A stretch of DNA of 64,000 nt, taken from assembly GCF_000237925.1 (NCBI RefSeq), contig NC_031495.1, forward strand, positions 60,680,939 to 60,744,938. Reading direction: 5' to 3'. The translations under genes were made by a program, and so were the position numbers. Below, piece by piece: positions 55,901 to 64,000 of this stretch. Numbering within the stretch: position 1 is the stretch's first letter; each line of letters opens with the position of its first letter. The notes below the pieces were generated by a model. The model saw only the letters and a program-made list of their open reading frames with translations, searched no databases and was not told where the DNA came from. The stretch comes from Schistosoma mansoni. Taxonomy: Eukaryota; Platyhelminthes; Trematoda; Strigeidida; Schistosomatidae.

Positions 55901-58900
55901 GCTTCAGTCAATGTTCATGGATTACGTTGAAAAAATTGCCAAGAATAGATTGGAGAAGACGATGACAAAACTGGTGAAAACTTTGGAAAACAAAAAACCA
56001 GATAAGGAATTTCCTTTCGACCCGAAACGGTACGTACACAATTTTTCCAATATCGAACTAGATGTAATACAGCTAGAAGCATTATCTTTGGGTCCTAAGT
56101 TCTGTGATAGTAGACATAAAATCAACCCATTAGATATTGATGTACAGTTTGAGAATCTATTTTCACAAACAAGTGACTTGATTCCCACCTCATCAGAGGA
56201 CCTAGTCAGGTTTAAGACCACTTTAGTTGACAGCAGCCAACAATATAAGAATAGTAAAAGTACTACTAACCGCCTACTTACCAAGCTGCACCGAGACTGT
56301 TTAACTAAACTAAGAAAGGAGGAAACCTTGATTATAAGTAAACCTGATAAAGGAGGAGGCATAGTGCTGATGAATAAAAAGGACTACGTTGAAAAGATGG
56401 AAACAATGCTTAATGATCCCAGCAAATTTCAAAAAGTCACCAGTCATTCCGATATCAATAAAAAAGTGGAAAACCAGTTGACTAACTCTCTTAAGGATTT
56501 AAAGAATAAGGGAATAATTACAAAAGAGATTCTTGATTCTATCAAACCCTCTGGATCTTATACGCCACGACTGTATGGTTTACCCAAAGTTCATAAACCA
56601 GGTCTTCCACTGCGCCCAGTCCTAGATATGTTCAATTCCCCTTATCACAAAATTGCAAAGTGGCTAGTACGTATCTTAGAGCCCTTGCACAAATCAATTG
56701 TTAGTACGAGCGTAAAAGATGTATTCGACTTCACTTCCAAAGTGGAAAATATGAATGTTAGTATGAAAAATATGTTCTCACTAGATGTAGTATCCTTGTT
56801 TACTAACGTACCACTTATGGAGACTATTGAGTTCATATGCGAGCAAATAACTGAAAAGCAAATCAACATTGGCCTGCCGGAAGATTGTCTGAAAGAACTG
56901 CTTTTAAGATGTACACTGAATGTTCATTTCGTCTTCAACAATTCCTATTATAGACAAATAGACGGAATAGCCATGGGCTCACCTCTAGGCCCGATTCTTG
57001 CTGATCTCTTCTTAGCTAAGCTAGAAAATGGCCCACTTAAGGAGGCTATTAAGAAGCTCGATCTATACTGCCGCTACATCGACGATACATTCATAGTCGT
57101 GGATCAGAACACCAGTAAGGATGAACTACTTGAACAGTTCAACAGTGTACATCCAGCGATTAGCTTCACTGGTGAAGGCGAGTGTGAAATGAATCTGAAT
57201 TTCCTTGACGTTACACTAAGCAGGCGAAGTGATGGCTCGTTAAGTAGAAGCGTGTATAGAAAAAGACCCTCTGCCTGCCAATACACTCACTTCTATAGCT
57301 TCACACCTATCCAATATAAGAGAAACTTGGTTAAATGCCTCACTAGTAGAGCAAATAAGATCTGTTCTGTTGATACTTTAAGTCAGGAACTGGAATTTAT
57401 CTATAACTCACTGACTGAGATCGGCTACCCTGCTGCGTTCATCAAAAAGTACATGTATGATACAAGGAAGAAATCTGAGATTTTAACTGTTCGTAAGAAG
57501 CCTCTATACATGAAATTACCATTCAACGGGGATGTAGCTAGTGAAACTCTGAAAGATAGGTTAACAAAAGTAATTAGTAGAACTTTCTACGCAGCCTATC
57601 TTGCATTGACTTTCTCGAGTCGACCAGTGATGTCTACTCAAACGAAGGATAAGTTACCTGAGTTGGCCTCCTCCATGTGCATTTATAAGTTCAGCTGCTC
57701 CTGTGGAGATAGCTATATCGGGCGTACTACTAGGCAACTTAACCAACGAATGAGTGAACATCTACCAGCATGGTTTGGAAAGGGCAAAATAAAAGCAATA
57801 CGCAGTTCTATCTTGGCACATCTAATTGATAGTGGTCATATTGTCGATAAATTGAAATCATTTCAAGTGATCTATCGTATACCTCCATCGTTTCCCAACG
57901 GAGTTCGCTCCCGTCTACTTCATATAGCAGAAGCCATAGGGATTCGTACATTCCATCCCAATTTATGTGTACAGAAGAAATTCGTAACCCCCCTATCCCT
58001 TCCATGGCCGGACATAACTTAATAATTGACATTATTATTATTTGTAGAAATTTTTATTTTGGTTATCATTTTTTTGTTTGTTTGTAATTTTCTACCTCTT
58101 TCCGTTTGTATTCTTCACTATCTATTTACTTACATACTTCTTATTACGTAATGATTTTAATGTTTTGTGATTACTATTCCAGTCTATTTACCCACGTTTG
58201 ACCTCTTAATTCTTATGTTTAATTATTGATAAGACTTTTGTTATTGTAATTTACTATTCTTACTACTATCAGTACACCTGTCTTCCCACTATCAACTTGT
58301 ACTTTTAACTATTATTATGCTTGGTAACGTATTCTATTTCATTGTGATTATTATTGACTCAAATAGCCTTGATTGGTCTAACATTTTCATATAAATTTAC
58401 GATATGTTGCACTAAATAGTGATATAACAAATATGGAATTTGCAAGACAAGGAAAAAACTAAAAATCATTAAAAATTAAATTTTACCTTTGTACCATTAT
58501 TTTTATCATTGTTTACTTCTGGACTCTCCTCTACATTGATAGGTGAGAAGTTATATTGATTTATTTGAACATTCGTTGGAGAAATCAACTGATCTTCGGT
58601 GTTATTGATCTGACTACCACCTTGACTCCCTTCTATCAATATACACTCATCATCAACATAACCATCAGTAGCAACAAATCCATCCTCTTGTGTTTGTTTA
58701 ATAGAAGCAGAAGAATTATCAACAGTGTCATTTGTTTGAAGAGTACTTTCCTCTAACTGAGTATCTGCTATCAAGGTTGACTCACTGTCGATTACAAGGA
58801 TATTTTCTTTTTTATTCATATGAAGTGATTCTGTTGATTCACTTGTCTTTGAATCATAGGAAATCACTTCTGTTTGATGAACAGGCTCCATGAATAACGG

Positions 58901-61900
58901 TCTACTTTTTGATGACTTTAAAAGTTGGTTAGAACTTTGATACTTAGATCCAGAGGAGGCCTTTTTTATCGGTAATTCCCGTCGTTGAGGAGAAGCTGAT
59001 TTACGCCGATGATGTGGGCTTGATTCGAAACTATTATCTGATAGTGTGCTGGGAGTTGTTTCTTTATCAAATTCTGTAGTAATCGAGAATCTGTATTTTC
59101 ATTGTGCACAGAAAAAAAGACAATTAATCTTAAGTTAAATACTTCTGAAATAGAAAATAAACAGGCAACTTAGAAAACACTGACGTTGAGGATTCATAAA
59201 TGCAGCACATTATCATTGCAGAAAATATTTAGATTATGTTATATAAAAAAAATCAGTATGTGTTTAGATCAAAAATATGTAGACTCAGTAAGTCAGGCGG
59301 AAACAACATAGATCATGGAACGTTCGTCAACCAATTCAATATACCATACCATATCAGCTAAGAGAGATAAAACTATAAAGGCGAATCACAGAGTAGTGGA
59401 TTAAAAAAATTATCAATATAGGTATAAAACATTCAGTATAGACGATATAATTCAACAGATAATTAAGAAACTTAAGATTCAGCGCCAGTTAATGAAATAA
59501 TTAACTACCAGTTTGAGTTATGTTAGATGGTGCAGATTAACTAATTGACTTTCGTTCAATAAGAGCAATCAATAAAGTTAAATACGTTGAATGAAATACG
59601 GCTTAGATTTTTTCGCATATTGTACTCAATTTTATTTTCCTCTAGATCCTAAATGGTAACACACACAACGTTTCGAGCAGTATCGTTCAATGTGTATTCT
59701 TCATAACCATAATAAGTTGGCCTGACACAACATTAGTATCAGGCTTCAGGTTGACTTAGATTGGCTAACTGGTTAGAAAATAATTATCACTGAAGTAAAC
59801 TTTGAGTGTTTGAGTTTCTTTCCATATAGACGACTTTCTTAGTAAACCACTACCAATCTTGAAATACAATATACAAATATATATTTAAAACATACACAGA
59901 TTGTGATAAATCTTGTGAAGCATCTAGATCAACAGGTATCTGTTTCGATGTGACATGAACTTCAATTTTTGACATAGGTATTCCATTTATTCCAGTCTCT
60001 TCATTCTTTTTGTTGGATTCTTTCAATTTTTCGACATTAGTGTTAATAACTATTTCGTCAAGTTTATTTTCATTCAAATCATTAAATTCCTCATATTTAT
60101 CACCATCATCTTCATTATTATTATTAAATAAGATTGTTTTTCTATTGGTACTGAAGTCAATTTGATTATCATGATCAGAATCTTCATCGGATTCTTGTTC
60201 CATAGAATGTGTCGATTCAATTGTATATACTACTGGTTGTTCAACAAACGATACACGCTGAGATTTTTTCTTTGACCATAAATTTCGTATAATTCCTTAA
60301 TGAAACAAAAACAGATGAATCTTATCAGGAAAAAATTATACACTTTTTTCAGAAAAATTCAGGTTAAATTCAATGAAACTCAGTAGACAAGTACATATTT
60401 GAAAAATTTGTTTTAAGTCATAAGTGTCTTGGTATGAAGGCCGATGAAATTACTCGGTGGTTTAAATGAAAGTAGATAGAATTGAACCAGAATGTGCAAT
60501 CAAATGTTTCGAAGAAAAGTTCCTTATCTTATTAATAACCATTATGATTAATAAAGAACCATTTAAAAATATGGAACCTGTTACAATGAAGTGACGACAT
60601 GAGTTGTTTTTATTAAGAATACAATTATTCTACAGAACGAGTAGATAATACAGATGTTCTTCCCCTTCCCCAATTACCCAAGGCTATGAAACAGTATTTT
60701 CAAGGAGCCACTCGTATACAGTGTAATCACCAAGTGATTAATACTGAGGTTTAACGTATAACATTAACTAAAAATAAAGGATCGACTGATGTTTAGTGTC
60801 TGTTTTTGACTCCGTAAAGATCTATTGACAATGACATTAATGTAATATATATCTTATTTACTTCGTATATATTTTGTTGACTTAACACATGAACAACAAC
60901 GGTAAATTAAAAACCAATTACGAGAGTGTTTATATATATATATCAGACATCCATTAAGGCGGAAAGATGACGGCGGATGCGAATTTCAGAAGCCAAACAG
61001 GCCAATTCAGTCTTTATAAAAGATCAATGATGTAAAAATTACCGATAATTAACTAGAGTATGGACGGCAGACACACAGAAAGCAAGCACATGTAAAAACT
61101 CACATTATATGATTAACAAAGTCACAGACAACAGATTATGTAGGAAAGAAATGAAGTCCTTGACCAACTTAGAATAGCCAGACAAAATCAGACTACCTAG
61201 GAGTGTGATAAGAGGTGCTATAAATGATGTAGTTAAAGACACAAAACCCTATGTTGAGTATTGCGCGAGTAGGTTTGGATAACACTAGATGGAAAAATAA
61301 CGGAATTACTGAATACCGCTATGTTAATTTCCATTATTTTTAAAATGTCATGCAGCGTAGGAACTAGTAAGGTAGATTGTTGTTTCATCTCCTTTACAGA
61401 CTACTTATAACTAAACAACCCAAGTTACTTTTAATTTCTATCCAATTCGGTTCACATTCACAGGACCTACTCTTTAAATCATAACTATTTAACACATTGA
61501 TCATTAAATAATAAAAGCCCACTCCTAAGGGTTTTTACAATGCAGAAATAAGAGAAAAAAATAGCTACCAGATGGAGAATCTGCTACCGAAGGAGTGAAT
61601 GTCAAACGAGATGGAGAAGCCAACAAATTTAACATTGATTTCCGTTCTGTCAGTGTAGGACTATTATCCAAGGACAGATTACCACTGTTATGATCTCCGG
61701 AAGACGACCTCTGACGTGCAGTCTGTTGTGCGGCTTTTTGTAAACCTAATACAAGCATCTTCTGAGCACGACTTGATCCTAAGTAACGAGAACGTTTTTT
61801 TAGAAAAAATTCTGGTAAGTTACAGAAAAAATCCTATATATATATATATATAAGAGAAAGGAAATTAGAAAACTTAGTTAATGAGACAACGCTTCACACA

Positions 61901-63691
61901 TTATTTCTGAGATATTTTCTTTGGACGGTCTAATCTAATTTCTCACTGGTCTTAACTCTAATCAAGTAGATTATTGGTAAGTATTCATTAATTTAGCGAA
62001 GATCAATCTACGTACTATTATTTTTTAAACTACTCTTCGCATTAATTTAATTTGTAATGGTTTGGATTATCCTATTTTAGATAGTGATCAGTCTAATTTG
62101 ACATTTGTGTAATCTGTGAGGATCGTCTCGATACAGACATTGGAAAAAAAAGAAACGCGTGTCCTGGATTTCACTGCAAGCCACATCCCATCTATTCGAT
62201 ATTTACACGTTTTATCATTCAGGTTAAATCTGAATACGATTAAGAATTGACAAGTTGCACTTCAATTAACTAAAAACAAATCCACCAAGAAAAGTTGGTT
62301 TTTCGAAATTAAACTGACTATCTGTTTGCAGTACACAAGCAACACAAGTATTTAGACTGATTTTCATTTATGCGGACTTAATAAGCGAAGATCATCCTAA
62401 GAGTTATATACATTAACGTTGTCGCATTCCAGTAGACTAGAAATCATCAATCATTATTTGAATATAGATACATTATTAGCCAAGTTTAACTGTTAAGTAC
62501 ACCATGCTACAACTTGAAGCTAACAATCACCATTTTGTACTAATAGCTAATATATACATCTGTTTATCTCTATGGCGAAATGAAGTTTGTTTGACCTTCC
62601 TTATTGTATGCTTTAGATATGCTTATAATTGTTAGCAGCGATGGATGGTGGCTAGCAGTGGAATTCAGGACTCAGGTTTCGTCCTATTTGGTACTTGTCA
62701 GATGGGTATGCCTTCATATAGTTGGTTTTTTAAGATCCCAATGATAAATTTAAATGATTTTGATTTGCTGTATGCTGATTACAAGATCTTTTGTTCTAGA
62801 TGTGTTTTCTAATTTTATGTAATTGTTTACGTTAGCTGTTAATCACTTGTTGTTATAAGTTCTTTATAATTATCATGGACAATCGTTGTCCAGTTAGTGA
62901 GTTTACCAACAAACAATGCTACAGCTGAAAATTGATATTTTACCATTTACACTGAGTATGCAATTATAGAAACGTATTTTCATCACCCTAAGAATATCAA
63001 TTAGAACGAATTTCAATTTAAAATTTTTAATTCATTGACTATGTCGTAACACTTCTCTGAGGTTCGTCGATAACTCGGTGTAATACCGGCAAGCATAACG
63101 TTCAGTTATTACGAGCTATGTAGAGAATTCAAGACATGTGATCATACATTATTTTAAAAAAGTAGGAAAAGGACTTAATCACTGAAAGACCAAGATTTAT
63201 ACTAACCTTTCTTTTATATATTACTACCACTAAATTAACTAATTCTATGAATTCGGTGTTCATTTTGTTGTGCTAAAGAGGTATGGCAACTTGGACCGAT
63301 GCATATGTGTGCCTGGTGCTACGTTGTAGCTGACTGACTAACTGGATTCCACATGCCATATACAAAACGAAGATAATTAAAATAAGAAGTCTATGTAACT
63401 AAAACCGACAGTACGTTATATCTCTGTAAAACACCTGAATCATTTGTACTGAAAAAAATTATTGTTGATAATGTATATGTTTCATGACAAAATACGAACA
63501 CTAACCTCTTATTAGTGGGCTAGATAATGTATGATTATTCGGACGAGAGGTTAAAATTGGTGGAATAGTTACAGCGATGGTTGGAGGTGAAACCTTCTCA
63601 TTTTCATCTTTAGGAGACGGTTTAGGCAAAGTTTTTGAAGGTAAATTAAATGATTCACTCAACTGATTTGAGTTTGTTTCATCGGACAAAT
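52917..63691 (-). CDS. 3' part of a large low-complexity protein gene with an RVSF motif (RIF1-like?)
   Basis: I do not recognise this gene with certainty. Minus-strand exons: 63691-63506, 61811-61569, 60295-59898, 59090-58487, 53300-52917 (stop). Phases join cleanly for exons 1-2-3 and 4-5. Exon 3 ends in phase 0 but exon 4 appears to need phase 2, so a small exon between 59091 and 59897 is probably missing. The 5' end is outside the window or undetected. The product is Ser/Asn/Asp/Glu-rich and mostly disordered. Visible segments are FFLKKRSRYLGSSRAQKMLV (basic), SPSRLTFTPSVADSPS (SP/TP sites), KKKSQRVSFVEQPVVY, SPHHRRKSASPQRRE and a C-terminal, probably helical DILDKLSQIATSLPIL...RRSILLEALSTFKSIM. 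RVSF after basic residues is a PP1-docking motif; RIF1 carries RVSF near its C terminus, but no SILK or other RIF1 hallmark was found. A nuclear phosphoprotein is likely. Confidence 0.7.
53529..53606 (+). repeat. Short dispersed repeat, copy 2
   Basis: Same orientation as 50272-50350. About eight differences over 74 bases, all transitions (GGG to AAA, CC to TT types). Confidence 0.6.
54070..55799 (-). mobile_element. Penelope-like element, inverted partial copy (left arm)
   Basis: This 1.73-kb arm is the reverse complement of 56661-58397. It encodes, on the minus strand, the RT core through the GIY-YIG endonuclease and 3' UTR. Frames 55817-55275 and 55273-54440 differ from the right copy at only a handful of residues (GLPEGCLKK for GLPEDCLKE, DGTAMGS for DGIAMGS, LVRCLTSR for LVKCLTSR). 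The arm lacks the N-terminal 275 codons and carries one rearranged patch at about 55287-55311. It is a broken copy, and very young by its similarity to the right copy. Confidence 0.88.
55800..58397 (+). mobile_element. Penelope-like element, right copy with intact frame
   Basis: Head-to-head with the left arm. The palindrome arms are 54070-55799 and 56661-58397, with 55800-56660 as the loop. The 3' UTR runs from 58023 to about 58397 and contains CTCTTTCCGTTTGTATTC. Penelope-like elements are known to occur as tandem or inverted partial copies forming pLTR-like ends, and this arrangement fits. The element sits in an intron of the minus-strand gene, in the opposite orientation to that gene. Confidence 0.88.
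55833..58022 (+). CDS. Penelope-like reverse transcriptase with GIY-YIG endonuclease, 729 aa
   Basis: A single uninterrupted frame. An N-terminal domain of about 150 residues is followed by KLRKEETLIISKPDKGGGIV (about 158-177, the KPDKG motif of PLE and telomerase-like RTs) and SYTPRLYGLPKVHKPG (about 245). Motif A is SLDVVSLFTNVP (about 317). AMGSPLGPILADLFLAKLEN leads to the catalytic YIDD in YCRYIDDTFIVV (about 411). The GIY-YIG endonuclease is at about 615-680: YKFSCSCGDSYIGRTTRQLN followed by HLPAWFGKG. The frame is open upstream of Met into the junction, so the true start could differ. Length is similar to or slightly shorter than typical Penelope proteins, so the N terminus may be truncated. 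All catalytic residues I can check are present. Confidence 0.9.
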   Translation: MKIYDLERNLLQRQDSVENLPSELQSMFMDYVEKIAKNRLEKTMTKLVKTLENKKPDKEFPFDPKRYVHNFSNIELDVIQLEALSLGPKFCDSRHKINPLDIDVQFENLFSQTSDLIPTSSEDLVRFKTTLVDSSQQYKNSKSTTNRLLTKLHRDCLTKLRKEETLIISKPDKGGGIVLMNKKDYVEKMETMLNDPSKFQKVTSHSDINKKVENQLTNSLKDLKNKGIITKEILDSIKPSGSYTPRLYGLPKVHKPGLPLRPVLDMFNSPYHKIAKWLVRILEPLHKSIVSTSVKDVFDFTSKVENMNVSMKNMFSLDVVSLFTNVPLMETIEFICEQITEKQINIGLPEDCLKELLLRCTLNVHFVFNNSYYRQIDGIAMGSPLGPILADLFLAKLENGPLKEAIKKLDLYCRYIDDTFIVVDQNTSKDELLEQFNSVHPAISFTGEGECEMNLNFLDVTLSRRSDGSLSRSVYRKRPSACQYTHFYSFTPIQYKRNLVKCLTSRANKICSVDTLSQELEFIYNSLTEIGYPAAFIKKYMYDTRKKSEILTVRKKPLYMKLPFNGDVASETLKDRLTKVISRTFYAAYLALTFSSRPVMSTQTKDKLPELASSMCIYKFSCSCGDSYIGRTTRQLNQRMSEHLPAWFGKGKIKAIRSSILAHLIDSGHIVDKLKSFQVIYRIPPSFPNGVRSRLLHIAEAIGIRTFHPNLCVQKKFVTPLSLPWPDIT
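59091..59897 (-). other. Intron stretch between exons 3 and 4 of the minus-strand gene
   Basis: No exon could be proven, though the phase mismatch predicts a small one here. About 59655-59705 (minus) reads ATGAAGAATACACATTG and then CTCGAAACGTTGTGTG, a weak resemblance to Penelope-type ribozyme remnants. Nothing else is recognised. Confidence 0.4.
60296..61568 (-). other. Intron between exons 2 and 3 of the minus-strand gene
   Basis: Donor CTG then GTAGCT, acceptor TTAAG. AT-rich, with a TATATATATATA microsatellite near 60931. No repeat family is recognised. Confidence 0.5.
62636..62712 (-). repeat. Sm-alpha-like satellite/SINE hammerhead remnant
   Basis: On the minus strand the order is ATACCCAT, CTGACAA, GTACCAAATAGGAC, GAAAC, then GTC and CTGAATTCCACTGCTAGCC. 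This follows the known schistosome Sm-alpha hammerhead layout. The core has CTGACAA where CTGANGA is required, and stem II is impaired, so activity is not expected. Confidence 0.7.
63205..63345 (+). mobile_element. RTE-like LINE 3' end
   Basis: Closely matches 23590-23735: TACTACCACTAAATTAACTA, ATTCTATGAATTCGGTG, TTTTGTTGTGCTAA, and GTAGCTGACTGACTAACTGG at the end. A strongly 5'-truncated insertion, sense to the window and antisense to the minus-strand gene. Confidence 0.8.
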
Positions 63692-64000
63692 CTGAAAATA
63701 TTCAAGGTAAAATTAATAAGATTGGAAGTCATTCACTGAGGTACTTAAAATTCAGTTTTAATAATAAAAAGAAATTGTTCAATTTGTCAGCAAATATTCA
63801 TTAAATCTCACTGGATACGTAATGGAAACTACGCGACAATCAATTTTTTCCAATTCTTTGATTAAACTTCATTCTGTTTTGGAATTCATCACTTATATAG
63901 TTTCCAGTTTACTTACTCTATAGAATATTTTTGAGTTAACAGCAATTGCTATTTTGTACGATATAATGTTTCAAACGAATATACTTCCTCATACATTTTA
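63692..64000. other. Right edge of the window, nothing recognised
   Basis: Upstream intron or flank of the minus-strand gene. No further exon is seen before the end of the window. Confidence 0.4.

Larger units (their letters stand above)
53301..58486 (-). other. Last intron of the minus-strand gene (5.2 kb)
   Basis: Donor AAAG then GTAAAA at 58486, acceptor AATGTAG before 53300. It contains the short dispersed repeat at 53529-53606 and the head-to-head Penelope-like pair at 54070-58397. The remaining sequence holds nothing else recognised. Confidence 0.65.
61812..63505 (-). other. Intron between exons 1 and 2 of the minus-strand gene
   Basis: Donor GTTAGT, acceptor CTTACCAG. It contains a TA microsatellite at about 61835-61851, an Sm-alpha-like hammerhead remnant at 62636-62712 and an RTE-like LINE 3' end at 63205-63345, both listed. 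The rest holds nothing recognised. Confidence 0.55.

Noticed and set aside
59655-59705. Possible Penelope-type ribozyme (ATGAAGA ... CTCGAAACGTT) on the minus strand
   Set aside because: The CUGANGA box is incomplete and stem II pairing is poor. Kept only as a note in the intron entry.
1-64000. CRISPR arrays, operons, ribosome-binding sites, tRNA and rRNA genes
   Set aside because: The window is eukaryotic with spliced genes. No regularly spaced repeat arrays and no full tRNA cloverleaf were found; the tRNA-like boxes seen belong to SINEs.

Overview
The window looks like a nuclear genomic segment from a schistosomatid blood fluke (Schistosoma or a close relative). The reasons are AT-rich DNA, canonical GT-AG introns that are either 31-45 bp or several kb, and a dense load of trematode-type repeats. 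These repeats are RTE/SR2-like and CR1-like LINEs, a Penelope-like element, Sm-alpha-like SINEs with hammerhead ribozyme motifs, and short retroposons with AAATA-type tails. Nothing in the window is bacterial. Species cannot be fixed from the sequence alone.

Three host genes can be supported. (1) Positions 396-19512, plus strand: an RFX5/RFX7-type transcription factor in 13 exons, whose phases join exactly into 1101 codons plus stop. It carries the winged-helix RFX DNA-binding domain, a PxLPxL ankyrin-docking motif and the RFX5/7 middle domain. (2) Positions 36240-49614, plus strand: ERGIC3, an ER-Golgi cargo-cycling membrane protein, in 10 exons joining to 379 codons plus stop, close to the usual length. 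(3) Positions 52917-63691, minus strand: the 3' part of a large, low-complexity protein gene with an RVSF (PP1-docking) motif. Its identity is unresolved; RIF1 is one candidate. Genes 2 and 3 are convergent.

Between genes 1 and 2 lies a retroelement block. It holds a degraded, almost full-length RTE-like LINE (about 20030-23735, +), a young CR1-like LINE (about 24310-28160, -) whose 920-codon ORF2 frame is broken only by three UGA codons, and an SR2-type LINE (about 30425-33420, +) that has lost its YADD region. A TTAA-flanked MITE-like palindrome follows at 34391-34580. The introns of all three genes hold older pieces of the same families.

The least ordinary features are these: a hammerhead ribozyme with every core position intact at 52104-52153; a head-to-head Penelope-like pair in the last intron of gene 3, with one uninterrupted 729-codon RT/GIY-YIG frame and two 1.73-kb arms that are nearly identical; a 25-base patch in one arm that looks copied backwards from a nearby site; and inverted repeats bracketing the RFX DNA-binding exon. 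Coordinates of repeats are judged by eye and are approximate unless exact splice or repeat positions are given.
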